A DNA stretch of 64,000 bases from Plutella xylostella (GCF_932276165.1 NC_063994.1:3286001-3350000); one strand, 5' to 3'. Counted from the first letter of the stretch, positions 1-11,340 are shown. Translations and numbers: made by a program. Notes: generated by a model from the letters alone, not told the origin.

Positions 1-1636
1 AGTTCTGATTTAAACTCGGGTTTAGTTTTTACTATAGGTTTTTATGAAAGCTCTAGACTGTAAGTGGTTCTAATCCAGTACTTACTATATTTAGTCTACC
101 GTTTTAACAGACCGACAGAGCGGTTGTACCTCAGCTGCTCAAAAAATAAACGATATTTATGACAAATAATAAGATTTTTAGGATCTACTATATAAACAGC
201 ATTATACGTACTTCTTACGTTAAAGGAAAACATTGTACAAGGTAATAACTAATAAGTCAACTATATAAATGAGTTCTTCCTAGTTGCAACTTACATTGAC
301 GAGTGAACAACAAACAAGTATTAACTTTCATATCCACTGTGAGATAGATGACACAAATATTACTAAATCAATAGAGCTTTTGTGAATGTCACGATATTTC
401 AATTGGTATTCTACTAATATTATTAAGGCAAAATTTTGTACAACAACATACATAATGTTTGTTACTCTTTCACGTAAATACTACTGAAGAGAATTTCATT
501 AAACTGATAGTAAGTACTAGTTTTTATCCCGGATTTCCCACGGTGTGAACGTTATAATATTTATGCCGGTTGATCAATATTTTTAGATACAAGGATTCAT
601 TAATTGTACTACAGAACCCAAAAGCAGGATCAATAAAGTTTCGCCACACTCAATTAGCTTGAGTCATTTATCTTTCAATTCGTTTGTATCGGTGTAGTTG
701 CTAACTGTATTACGTAATTAGGTTAGCCGATAACGGAAAACACCAACGCTTTTCTTTGTTTGAGTTAATTTCTGACTTCTATTGTTTCGAGGGAAGATTC
801 TTATAGATAGATAGATAGAATATTCTTTATTTGTACACACACACATAAAAGAAACTTACATAACTTAAATACTATAAACTATGTACAAAAATGGCGGTCT
901 TATCGCTTAAAGCGATTTTTTCAAGACAACCTTAGGGTGGAAGGATATTTTGATTAAAGATTCTTACAATAATTTTTTTTTTTATCTCCATTTGGAATAG
1001 AAAATACTTACTAAAATTATTATAATTGGTGGGGATAGATCATAAGAAATCTAAAAAATTTAGAGAAATCTAGTCATAACAAATTTTTGGAAGTTTTAAG
1101 TAGGTAACAGATACTTTTCAAAGAATGGATCAATGACATGTAACATGATTAAATTGATCCCATATTAACTTTCAACTGGATTTTTTACCGTCTTTCGTTA
1201 CACATAGGGTATTTCAAGGTATTGATATTGACATTTATGAGACAGCATACGATGAATTTCTCAGAGAATCACTTTTATGATCAGTCAACAAGAGGCCCAT
1301 ATATTTTGTAAGCAAATAAATAATGTGTCTATACAATACAACAATAAAACTTGAAATCCTGAGATGACAAGCATCTCTCCCAACATTCCGTATTAAATCA
1401 TCTGAAACAATAATTCAAGCCAAAATTCAATTTACTACTACATAATATTGTACGCACAATGTCTGCGCATATTATTTCCTCTATGTAACGGCCTGCACTG
1501 CCAAATACACTGGCTCGGCTTCCGCGCAAGCCTATGTCTGGGATAAAGTCAAAACGTATCAATTGAATAACTTTAAAATCACGTACATAACTTGATAATG
1601 TTACGATCAACGGAATAACCGTTATCATGTAACTTA
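1..1636. other. AT-rich DNA without a gene; small repeat remnants
   Basis: No reading frame here looks like a conserved protein. Around 455-552 there is a decayed copy of the dispersed repeat seen intact at 4861-5049 and 27113-27325 (shared stretches TGTTACTCTTTCACG and TTTTATCCCGGA). Around 793-818 there is a short GATA microsatellite, followed by TTCTTTATTTGTACACAC, a motif also present near 20025 and typical of a LINE-type 3' tail in reverse orientation. The short frame at 1398-1679 has no recognisable features and I do not call it a gene. Confidence 0.6.
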
Positions 1637-1638
1637 TA

Positions 1639-1873
1639 CACTCACGGGCAATGAAAAGGTTCCACTCAGAAAAACACAAAATTACTCCTAAACGGAAAAG
1701 GCTGGCTTAGTGACGACTTTTCCAACATTGAAGTACATTTAACAGAGGGTTAGGATATTACCAACTAAACGGTAATAGGTATTTTGTTCAAATTTTAAAT
1801 TAAATGTTTGAAAAAATTCGGTTTGTTTGGTGTCGGCATTTTGTGAGTGGAACTTTTTTATTGCTCATGAGTG
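1639..1873. mobile_element. MITE family A, copy 1 (TA target duplication)
   Basis: A 235-bp element starts CACTCACGGGCAATGA and ends with the near-inverse TTGCTCATGAGTG, flanked on both sides by TA (1637-1638 and 1874-1875). Inverted ends of about 29 bp plus a TA duplication are what non-autonomous Tc1/mariner-type elements show; there is no transposase, so the superfamily is inference. The same ends recur at 12255, 17667, 20287 and 23793, with half-copies near 4792 and 10545. Confidence 0.8.
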
Positions 1874-1876
1874 TAC

Positions 1877-2003
1877 TTTGTCCATTGAGATAATTCGTTT
1901 TTGACATTCGAAAACCCATAGACATTTGATGACTGCAAAGGAAAACCAACTTTACTTGCCAGACATAAGGGAACGTCAAAAACGCATTCACTCAATGGAC
2001 AAA
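1877..2003. mobile_element. MITE family B, copy 1
   Basis: The segment starts TTTGTCCATTGAG and ends CTCAATGGACAAA, with inverted similarity continuing inward (GTTTTTGAC against GTCAAAAAC). The core GCAAAGGAAAACCAACTTTAC is shared with 18540-18620, its mirror near 22190-22270, and 36380-36405, so this is a dispersed family. It abuts MITE A (1639-1873) on the left, and the target site of the hAT-like element overlaps its right end. Confidence 0.65.
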
Positions 2004-2006
2004 CAT

Positions 2007-2505
2007 TAGGGCATGCAATACCGGAACTATTTTCAATACCGGTATTGAGTTCCGGTATTGCAACTCAATACCGGGATCCCGGTATTAATACCGGTATTAG
2101 ATTTCCTTGTAATAAATGGCATATATTGTGATTAAAGGTCGTATAGGTCAAAATAAAACGAGAAAAAGCAATGAAATTCAGTTTTTTGTAATAGATTTTT
2201 ACCATAATTGAGTATTAGAGTTTAAATTTTACAAAAAAAAATATTTTTACATCCAGTGTCCGTTTACGCATGGTCAACAGTAGATATCAAACGGCCGAAA
2301 ACTGCATCAAACGGTTGGAAACAAGTGCGCTTTCACAGTACATAGGAATACTATATCTTAATCGCTTTATTATAGCCTAAAAAAGTCCGATTCCGGTATT
2401 ACTTCAATACCGGTATTAACTTTCAATACCGGTATTGAAAAAAGCGTGAATTTTGTCCCTAATACCGGTATTACGAATACCGGTATTGCGGTATTGCATG
2501 CCCTA
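2007..2505. mobile_element. hAT-type MITE with 8-bp target duplication and AATACCGGTATT repeats
   Basis: Inverted ends TAGGGCATGCAATAC and GTATTGCATGCCCTA are flanked by a perfect 8-bp direct repeat ACAAACAT at 1999-2006 and 2506-2513. An 8-bp duplication and a TAGGG terminus are characteristic of hAT transposons. The element is 499 bp and has no transposase. Both end regions are packed with the palindrome AATACCGGTATT or close variants. The left target duplication uses the last bases of MITE B, so this element inserted after it. Confidence 0.85.
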
Positions 2506-2821
2506 ACAAACATGTTTACATGGTTTACATGACCATAAAAATACTTTCTAAAATCTTAGTTCTTTCAAGTCGCACAAACATTTATGTTATACCTACATAT
2601 TTGTATTTCCTATATAACAAATTTATTGCCACGTTATTAAAAGCGTATAAATACAATTTAAAATATTCAAACCTAGTCTCCACAGCTTAAATAACGTTGT
2701 ACGTTTTACAAAATCAAAGCCTATGTACTCTCACAGATTAAATTTTAATAACGTTCTGCGTTCTACCGTCCACTCCTATTGGTGGCTGAGTACGTCAGGC
2801 TAGGAGGATCATGGCTAAGCT
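2506..2821. other. Unassigned AT-rich spacer
   Basis: Apart from the 8-bp target duplication at its start I see no coding potential, RNA gene or repeat structure here. Confidence 0.5.
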
Positions 2822-2978
2822 GGAGGGTTACTCTATACTGACTAAAAACGAACGAACGAGAGCTGTCAAACAATCGGCACGTTTAATACAACGAGACAGA
2901 GTCGTAGCTCGCGCAGTAACGCTCTGAAACTACCTAGCTAGTTTCAGCCTAGTTTTTCGTCATATAGAGTAACCCTCT
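2822..2978 (+). mobile_element. MITE family C, copy 1
   Basis: The ends are GGAGGGTTACTCTATA and TATAGAGTAACCCTC, with a shared interior (GCTGTCAAACAATCGGCACG, then TACAACGAGA). The same interior occurs at 33866-34013 (opposite strand) and 38334-38465, and matching ends at 38966-39072, making a four-member family in this window. I could not settle a target duplication. No coding capacity. Confidence 0.75.
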
Positions 2979-3177
2979 GAGCCGTGTGATATGGGCCGGA
3001 CATACGCACATAGGTACATATCACAACCTACATAAGCTGTACACGTCGGTTTATAAGCTTAGCATGGCCGGAAATTCTGCATGCTGTTTTGGACACGACG
3101 TATGCAACTTGCAATGTCGGACATAGTGACTTGTCGATAATGTCATCGAATTTACTACGGGTTTAGTGTGTTTGACT

Positions 3178-3490
3178 CAATGACAAAGGAATAAAGAGAG
3201 GACATGGCATATCCACGAAAAAAATGCGCTTACCTAAACTTTGGTTTCAATTAAAATGGCGGCGGTTTTCTTGAAAAATGTAAACAAACAAATTGTTTGA
3301 CAGCTGAAATACCTTGTGTTTGGATGTCAATAAACATGGCGACCGGTCGCAATGTTGTAATTTTAGGCAAAGACAAAACTACTGTTGTCCTTTTTTACGT
3401 ACGATAACACTAATAAGTTAAAAAGAAACGACGATATATTTTTAAATACCGATTTTTATGCCAGGTCCTCTCTTTATTCTTTTGTCATTG
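3178..3490. mobile_element. MITE with 30-bp inverted ends and 8-bp target duplication
   Basis: The 313-bp element has ends CAATGACAAAGGAATAAAGA and TCTTTATTCTTTTGTCATTG, inverted over about 30 bp, with GTTTGACT directly repeated at 3170-3177 and 3491-3498. The 8-bp duplication points to the hAT group, although the terminus is not the usual CAGGG. No transposase; I know no family name. Confidence 0.85.
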
Positions 3491-3662
3491 GTTTGACTAC
3501 ACGTTAGTCGGTTCGGCATATTTCAGTTTGATGGTAAGGCTGGAGGTTGTGGCTTCGCTTAAATTAACCTGATACTCCTAGCAGTTTTTGCTCACGAGCG
3601 CCGACGCATAGCTGTATGGTAATGTAGGAATCTGGTATGGCAAATATCCTTCAATCACTCTA

Positions 3663-3850
3663 CAAGGTGTTGCAAAAAGGGTATACTAAGCCGAAACCTA
3701 CATGTGCAGCATGTTATATCTAAGCCCGAAACTGAAATCAGAATTTGGAAATTCGCGAAAAAAAATTATGTTTTTTCCATAGTTAAAGTCACGTGACCAA
3801 CAAAGTTTCTATGGAAAATGTTTTTTTTTTTCGCGTTTTGCAACACCCTG
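3663..3850. mobile_element. MITE family D, copy 1 (CAGGGTGTTGC ends)
   Basis: It begins CAAGGTGTTGCAAAAAGGG and ends GCAACACCCTG, flanked by TA (3661-3662 and 3851-3852). The interior shares CCGAAACCTACAT and GCAGCATGT with the next copy. Elements with CAGGGTGT ends are very common in arthropods; the superfamily cannot be fixed from this fragment. Confidence 0.75.
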
Positions 3851-3980
3851 TATAAAACTGAAAGTATTGATATGTTTTATGGGGAATTTGAAGGTGGCTG
3901 GTCCGCTAAATCATGGCGCACAATTCGCACCGGGATTCATTTCAGGCTGCGTGGGTAAGGACTTGACGACCAGTACCATA

Positions 3981-4173
3981 CAGGGTGTTGCAAAAAGGGT
4001 ATACTAAACCGAAACCTACATATGCAGCATGTAAATATAGGTATTTAAGCGAAAATTTCAAAATTCTGATTTAATTTTCAATTTCAAAATTCTGATTTCA
4101 TTTTCGGGCTTAGATATAACATGCTGCAAATATAGGTTTATTCTTGGTATAATACCCATTTTGCAACACCCTG
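3981..4173. mobile_element. MITE family D, copy 2
   Basis: CAGGGTGTTGCAAAAAGGG at the left and TTTTGCAACACCCTG at the right form inverted ends, with TA on both sides. The inversion extends far inward (CTACATATGCAGCATGT against ACATGCTGCAAATATAGG), so the whole element could fold into one long hairpin. It lies 130 bp from copy 1. Related ends occur near 12953 and at 38614-38880. Confidence 0.78.
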
Positions 4174-4860
4174 TATATATCGGTAACAACGCATCATCAT
4201 CAGTCAATGATTTCCACTGAAGAACCTAATAGCACTTATCTCAAACTTCTAAATCTAAATTTTTAATTATGTATCTACTGTACAGTGTACAATGGTTAAA
4301 TACAAAATACTTGTAAAAATCTCTAGGTTTTGTACATTTTGAATGGAAATATTTTAAGCTAAAAAATATCTCTTTTTGAATAGAATTTACTTGTAAGTTA
4401 TTAAAGTTTAAATAGATAGGCCTTGGATAAAGTTTTTTAACAACCTCCAGAGGAAAGTATTGCCAGAGTTTGAAAACAAGTTTGTTTGTATCTCTTTGAG
4501 GGAACAGAGTAAAGAAGAATGTTCAACATAAATATCTTATTAAAAAGGCTATTAAATGTATGTTTTTTAAAACAAACCTTTTGAAATAAGAAAGTTGTCT
4601 TTATCTGTCTGCAAAAAATTAAGTACTCCATTTGACTGAAGTCAAATTGATTTATATATAACTTGCCGCAGGTACCGATTTTAACGGAACAGTAATTTAT
4701 AATCTTAAATAATTATAAGTAAGAAATCTAGTAAAAAATAGGAACTTGGTATGTTAAAAAGCTCCAGTACATAAAGAACGTCAATGGCAGGTGGAACTTC
4801 ATTGCTCGCTAGTGTATTTAGAAATAATAACTATCTTAACTATATATAATATTTAATATA
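4174..4860. other. Unassigned DNA with a MITE A end fragment
   Basis: No gene recognised. The stretch TGGAACTTCATTGCTCGCTA at about 4792-4816, followed by GTGTA, matches one inverted end of MITE family A and is an isolated end. The frame at 4437-4631 on the minus strand has no supporting features. Confidence 0.5.
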
Positions 4861-5049
4861 TAATATTATAAATGCGAAAGTCACTGTGTCTGTCTGTTAC
4901 TCTTTCACGCAAAAACTACTAAACGGATTTGAATGAAATTTGGTATACATTTAGTCTAGACCCTGAGAAAGAACATAGGCTCCTTTTTATCCCGGAATTC
5001 CCACGGGAAAACTTTTTAAGGCGAAGCGAAGCTCGCGGGAACAGCTAGT
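4861..5049. repeat. Dispersed repeat E (TTCCCGCGGGAA-type), copy 1
   Basis: The segment reads from ATTATAAATGCGAAAG through TTACTCTTTCACGC, AACGGATTTGAATGA and TTTATCCCGGAATTCCCACG to GGGAACAGCTAGT. The same module is at 19490-19710, mirrored at 21099-21319, and at 27113-27325, with decayed pieces at 455-552, 5590-5640 and 17565-17625. It is a very common repeat in Lepidoptera. I cannot assign it to a superfamily: it has no inverted ends and no coding capacity here. Confidence 0.75.
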
Positions 5050-5055
5050 AACCTA

Positions 5056-5200
5056 TCTTCTTCTTATAGTGCCTTTCCATCATTGAAGGTTGGCAGTCAG
5101 CTCTTTGCAGCGCTCTCTATTCCTGGCTGTTTTAAATAATTCTTCCACGGTTTTTACACCGGTCCACTCTTTGATGTTGCACAGCCACGTAGTAACCTAT
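5056..5200. repeat. Probable non-LTR retrotransposon 3'-end fragment
   Basis: The stretch from TCTTCTTCTTATAGTGCC to TTGATGTTGCACAGCCACG has the conserved wording of lepidopteran LINE 3' regions of the RTE-like kind, like the fragments at 41480-41690 and 42400-42580, but no coding sequence remains. Assignment is by resemblance only. Confidence 0.4.
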
Positions 5201-6112
5201 AAGCAAATAATTTAGTACCTATATATTCTAGAAATCGTATCTTGTAATTTTGTCGGCTACGCTCTCACTAATGAGACGAAGGAAGTTTCAGGCCGCTACA
5301 GCCTGAAAATAGAGGGCAGGATGAAATGAAAGACATTTCAGATGATATTTCACAAGCCAAGTAATTTAGGTTAACGCCTGTGCTAGCGTTCGCGAAATGA
5401 TCAGGGCAGAAAGATAGGGTAGGTTACTTTGTTAGACTACTTAAATAGTTTTTTGTTATGGCTTTGTACACTTATTGTGACTGTCATACCATTGTCTGTT
5501 CATTTGTAGGACTATCAAATCGAGACGTTTCTAAAGAGTGAACATGTACATCATTTATTAAAATTAATTATTTATTATAAATTAACAAGAAAAATAGCTG
5601 TTGCCCGAGCTTTGCTTTGCCTTTAAAAGGACTTCCGTGGAATGATACTGATATAGGTATAATGTTTTATTAAATGTTAATCATCTCAACACCCTGTATA
5701 AAAGACGGCACCAGTGGCAGTGTATCAAAGCGGAACCACCTCTTAATTTGCGTCGACATCTAACATTTCACAGTCACTAGCTGCAAAATGGTATCGCACT
5801 GAAGAAATACGAGTCAGACCTGCCAATCGTAAATATCAGCTCCGTAGGCCATGATTACTCGGTAGAAATGGTTAAGGGGAGACGGGTTTGCGTTGAGAAA
5901 TGTTGCCGAAATACCTACGTCGAAATATTATTACTTACCTAGAAATACTCATATTTCCGTGACATCAGAAAGCCTCTTCTTGTAAAGTATCTTAGGTACC
6001 TAATAGGTATTTTCACCTTCAGTTATATTTATAATTTGCCAGGACTCGAAAATACCGGACTGTACGCTTGAATACTGGACATTTGTTAACCTATTTGAAG
6101 TCGGTTCTATAA
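5201..6112. other. Unassigned DNA
   Basis: No gene recognised. At about 5590-5640 there is a decayed piece of repeat E. At 5685-5703 the sequence CAACACCCTGTATA is an isolated end of MITE family D. A 37-bp stretch from 6078 recurs almost unchanged at 8003 (see findings). Confidence 0.5.
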
Positions 6113-7964
6113 GGGTAATTCTACCGTACGGATTAAAAAAATAAATAAAAATAAAATCAACTTTTACGCATATTGAAGTAGATTTTTAACTTTTACATAA
6201 TGATGGGAACATTAAATAAAAAAATCAGAGATATAGTAGAATTATTTTAGGAAAAAATATGAACTTTTTGTTTTATTAAATAGACACGAGTGACTATGAA
6301 GTCGACATGGGTGATACAATCCATGTTTTTTATCATAATATAATCATTTAAGGTTCTCAACTTTATTCTATAATATTATTCTCATTACATATAAACCATA
6401 ATATGTTTTTGTCTATTGAAATTATATATTGAAAAAAGTTTAAAAAATATATTAAAAATTTCGACAAAAGTGTCTTCACAAATGTCGAAATTTTTTGATG
6501 GTGGAAATTTAGGTTTTATTAGGTGACCACAAAATAAATATGAATCAAGGTCATCGGAATCATATTAAATGAAAATAATACATTATTTGGGACTATTATT
6601 CCAAATATTTTATTTTTATTTAGATCAATAATCTCAGAATCGCTTTTTTCATCCTTGTCTTTTCCTTAGCACATTTTGTAATAAGTTTGATTTGATAATC
6701 GTAAACCTTTAATTGTCTAAAATAATCTGCATTAATCCTGGTGCCTCCTTTTTTTTAAAAACTTTATTTTTTTTAAAGTATTTTCCATAATTACTGTATT
6801 GTTTTTGTCAAATTTCTTATTCTAGCATTAATTTACTCATTTTTAATATTTTTTACTTAAACCGTGTATTTCTTGTGCTTTAACTTCGTCTTTACCCCTA
6901 TTTTGGTAAAAACCCTAAACCTAGGTAAAAAGATCGGTACATTATATAGTATAATTTAACAGAAATTTCACAACACACTACAAGCTACAGTCACTTGTGT
7001 CGATCAAATAAAATCACAAGTGTCGACAAGACATATAATAACGCCTGCATCGCATGTTTGATACATCTGTTAACTCTTTTGACATATTTACAATTATATT
7101 AGTGAATGCAATAAGCAATAGAAAAAAAAATACACAGTTAATAGATATTTGACCAAAGTCCTAGAAGCATCTGTCACCTCGTGTCGAACAAAATCACAAT
7201 TGTCGAACAATTTTTCATCACGCGTGACATCGACATTAGTGAGAACATCGACAAAATACGCCATATCAGCTTCAATATGATGTTAAACTTGTGCATGTTT
7301 TAAAAATGTGCTAAGTACTCTCATACTCACTAAGTCAAGTAACAAAAATTGTAATTGAATGATCCATTTATTTTTTATAGCCTCCTCATTTGTGACAGGT
7401 CAACTTTGACACAGGTGTAGAACGTATATTGAATTTTGAATTACAAAAAAACTATTCATTCCCCACGAAAATTTTAGACTTGGCAATGACAGGTGTGGTT
7501 TAGAGTTGCCATTAATAAAAAATATGTTCACAGAGTAAAATATTTACCTTCATAAAATCGTGATTTATGAACGTCGACATTTGTGACTATTTTTTTATAA
7601 CGGTTGTAGAATGGTCTGTATTTTTTTAATTAATTGTTGGAAAAATATAATATTTAACTATGAATAAGTAAAAGTATTGTAATTTATTTTATTATGTTAA
7701 ATATAATCCTATCTCTACACAATATTTTTTTATAGCTGCTCAAACCGTGCTACCACGCTCGCGAACAATCGACACGACGTGACAAATCACATAGTGTCGA
7801 TATGGTTTTTTCAATAAATAATGAAAATTTTCATTATATTTTATGGAGAACACATAGAACACGATCCCGGCTTGATTGTGATAGTACATTATTAACGTCT
7901 AGGTATTATATTTTAAGAGTTATTTCACGCGAACATAAAAATCGATGTTTGGTAGAATGACCCA
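6113..7964. mobile_element. Candidate 1.85-kb DNA transposon with repeated TCAC-N3/4-TGTCGA motifs
   Basis: The ends GGGTAATTCTACC (6113-6125) and GGTAGAATGACCC (7952-7964) are inverted repeats with one mismatch. Between them the DNA is very AT-rich and has no long reading frame, so if this is a transposon it is non-autonomous. Ten copies of TCAC, three or four bases, then TGTCGA lie between 6302 and 7800, in both orientations: 6302, 6476, 6991, 7014, 7194, 7230 and 7574 with a 3-base spacer; 7174, 7769 and 7787 with a 4-base spacer. Repeated subterminal motifs are typical transposase-binding sites, but no known family was recognised. Confidence 0.5.
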
Positions 7965-10049
7965 TATATCTGATAAAAATAATAACTTAAGTATTTCATT
8001 CTGACATTAGTTAGCCTATTTGCGCTCGGTTCTATCTGGTATAATAATAACTCATTTCTTTCTATTTTTATATGTATCAATACATATACTTTTTTTTTCT
8101 AAAAGGGTTAAAGGCATTTTTAACCAAGAAACCAAGAATCGAACCCGGGATCCGGCGACCGCCATTTGTCGGGAAGGTCGAGGACAGAGCGGTACTCCTC
8201 GATAAAGCCATCAAACACCATTTCGTTTACCTGTGAACAATATTTAACTTCAATTTAATTTCGTACACGAGATGTTGTTATACTCTTTAAAACTGCAAAT
8301 TCTTAAAGAAAGTTTTCATACGTGCAATACTCTTTTAGAAAAGGCTACTTTACCGCTAAGATACTGCCGTCTACCTCTTAAATATATTATGACTTCCACA
8401 AGCGCTCTTCGCAAGCTGTGTTCACATTATATTGTCTTTTATTCTGTCGTTTTCTTGACCGGACTGCAACCGAAAATAGCCACAAGTCCCCAGACTTTAA
8501 GACCTAATAGTCGTTACCGCCTACATAAACTAAAAGGACAAGACGAAGTGAGTTATCGAGCGTGAATATGTCTTCTTAACATCCTTTTATTTACTTCAAT
8601 ACAATAAGTTTTAAGCGTCGGTGGGGCGACAATATATTTTGTAAAAATGGGACAGGCAGGCATTCAATTATTCTTTTAATAAAAATGATGCATGTGATTT
8701 CGTAATAAGCTTCGTAGCGCTCGGGTAGCCATGTTTTTTAAGGTCCCCTTGGGGAATCTCGCCCTTACTTTGTATCGGGGGTTTTGCAATTTTCACGTTG
8801 TAATAAGCGTCGCTGTTGATGAAAGAGTTAAAATTTAAATTTAAAGGATAAGAAGGCATTAATTTTAATAAGTTTTGAAAGCTTGCAAGCGGATAAAAAG
8901 CAAGATATTGTACACAGATCCGTATAAATTGAAAAATTTACTTTAATGCTAAAATAATAATAATTTAACAATGAAACAGTACAAGAAGATTTTGGTAATG
9001 TGGGTGTAGCTATTATACTTATGATATATTGTTTTCTCATCCCATTTCCCATTTATGAAACAAAATAAATTATATTCTTATGTATCACAATAATTATAAT
9101 TCCAAGTGTGTTTTTAAATATAAAATAGATAGCGATCTATGAATGATTTTTTGTAGCTAAGGTTAATATCTGCTCTTACTACCTCATCTATATTTTCAGA
9201 TACTTTTACAGGAAGGGAAAAAGCTACGATAACAGCTGATGTCTTCTATTTTTATTTGAATATCGACTTATAATACTGCTGTTGGCCCGTAGTAAAACTA
9301 TACGAATCTTTGATAAATCCATCTGCATTGCAAACTTTTATCCCATAAAATATTCCCTCCCGCCGGAAAAGCACCGAATGCTCAAACGGACACTTTGTTT
9401 TATTGTCCGAATCTCTCTTTAAACATGCATTGTTGTTACCCTACTGCTCCTTAGAGACCGTTCCATTTTCTTTCATATGTTTCGTATCGCCATTCGTCTA
9501 CTGACTGTTCCGAGTTGCTATTCCGCAATACTTGTCTCATTTTTAAAATATATCGCACTCGCCGCGCTACCTGTGGAAAATTTCAATTTCTCCAATCGTA
9601 AAAGCAGAGGTTCTAAACTTTTAACGACGGTACCTTAAAAATAAGTTAGGACCGAAGAGGAATAAAATACGAGATAGTGTTATTGACGACCAGCCTCGCC
9701 GTTTTATTTGACTATTTCTATGGAGTAATGAAAAAACTTCAAAATCATGCGGAAGTTTTTGATCGGTTCGCGGAATGGCTCCGAGCGTAGACATTATTCT
9801 TTCCTTTGTGAGATGACATCTTGTTCAGAGAATTTTAAAGTTTTATCTGGAGCATGAAATGTAATTGAATTTGTTTAAGCAAGTTTTTCAGTGAAGTCAA
9901 ATGTACAGAAGGGGTAAAAATCCACTTAGAAGATTTCGAATTCGAGTATCACTCTCGGGAGCGTATCCTGACATAAAGTAACAGGAGTCATGTGGCTTGG
10001 ACTTTACTAAAAATAGTATGTTACTGGTGCGCCATTCGACCGACTCAAA
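7965..10049. other. Unassigned AT-rich DNA with one tRNA-like remnant
   Basis: No convincing gene. At about 8120-8200 the minus strand reads GGGTTCGATTCTTGG, a pol III B-box-like element as found in SINE heads, but there is no complete tRNA fold or clear A-box, so it is at most a SINE remnant. Frames at 8272-8565 and 8668-9052 have no domain, signal or repeat that would support them as genes. Confidence 0.5.
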
Positions 10050-10135
10050 TAGACGAGAAGTGGGGCTACCACCACCGAAGCTTAGCAATTAACAATCTGT
10101 AAACATCGTCGCTCGCCTGTCAAACGTGTTGTATT
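10050..10135. repeat. Fragment of MITE family F
   Basis: GGGGCTACCACCACCGAAGC followed by AGCAATTAACAATC and CTGTCAAACGTG parallels 42114-42235, where the same block forms one half of an inverted repeat. Only one side is recognisable here. Confidence 0.45.
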
Positions 10136-10419
10136 TTTTATGGATCGACCATAGAACAACGCGGACTCGGGTGACAGATATTAGATAGATCGGTGGTGGT
10201 ATGTTAGCTGAAGGTGACCAAACCAAAAACCCTGTACATCCCTATGGACTGACGATGATGTAACTGAAATTTATGAGGTAGACAGAAAACAGAATGACTG
10301 TTGGTTGTGGTCCTTGGGAGACAATCTTCCACTCTTGCTATGTCCAATATTGGAAGATTTTAGGCTGACTATGATCTCTATGATTGGCAACGGTACTGGT
10401 TTCCATAGCTGGGTTTTAG

Positions 10420-10545
10420 TAGGTAATATTCTGGTGCGCTGTTAAGTGTACCTCAATATTGCCGATAGCGTCATTAAGCTAGTATTTTCCATCTATGAGT
10501 AATTTGGTGCTATTATCACTGGGACTTTTTCAATGCTCTTGACTG
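10420..10545. mobile_element. MITE family A, half copy
   Basis: The right part matches MITE A in reverse order: GCGTCATTAAGCTA, ATTTTCC, GAGTAATTTGGTGC, then GGGACTTTTTCAATGCTCTT and the TA-flanked end GACTG. The opposite inverted end was not found, so the copy is truncated or has diverged beyond reading. Confidence 0.55.
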
Positions 10546-10942
10546 TATATTTAATTTACTATACGGCAGGAATGTAGGGTGATTGCTGACAAAAAGCTTT
10601 ATTATACTTCCTGAGGTATTTGTACCGCTCGCTGCGTGGTATTCTTTTTATTTATTCACGGGGCACACCGACTAGTCACGCATTTATTGGTGTTTGTCAC
10701 GATATTTGAACCACGATATAGACATTCTCTATTATTGCTAGCGAATGGATCGTTTGCACAAAACAATTATGATTGCCTAGCCCGCATGCTTTTAATTCAA
10801 ACCGATAAAGGCAGAAGGGTTACGGAGAATTAAAGCCATAGGTAAAAGTAAGCTATAGTCCCATTTACAAGATGCTAACTTAAATAGTTTCTTGCCCATT
10901 TTTCGTCACTTTTAATATTGTCTTTCGACAAAACTGTAGATA

Positions 10943-11340
10943 TGTCGCAGGCATCTGGTTGAATCTCCTTTTTGGTTGAATCACTAGCTCGTTCTCTGAA
11001 TGACGCTATTAAGTTGTATGACTAATTTCGAAGAAAAACTTGAGGCGAAACTGGATAATTATGAACATACTTTGATTTTTAATGTTTAGTTAATGTGTGA
11101 GATAAGAGGTTTGTAACATAGTATTTTTGTTGACTCTTGTCCGGTCATGTTCACCCTAACCGGACATTACAAAGTCGGCTATCCCATTCAACGACTTCGC
11201 TAAATGACGTTCAGTAAGACGTCGAACGTTACAATCAACGACTTGACGAGTTGTCCTTTAGTCATACAATTGAATAGCGCCATCCAATGAATGCGCTAGT
11301 GATTCAACCAAAAAGGAGATTCAACTAGATGCCTGCGACA
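10943..11340. mobile_element. MITE G: 398 bp with about 85-bp inverted ends
   Basis: The left end TGTCGCAGGCATCTGGTTGA and right end TCAACTAGATGCCTGCGACA are inverted; similarity continues inward through TCTCCTTTTTGGTTGAATCA / TGATTCAACCAAAAAGGAGA and TTGTATGACTAA / TTAGTCATACAA. TA flanks both sides, consistent with a TA-targeting DNA transposon. No transposase. The interior contains paired CAACGACTT and AAGTCG motifs. Confidence 0.8.

Noticed and set aside
8110..8205. tRNA gene on the minus strand near 8110-8205
   Set aside because: Only a B-box-like segment is convincing; no A-box or cloverleaf could be drawn.
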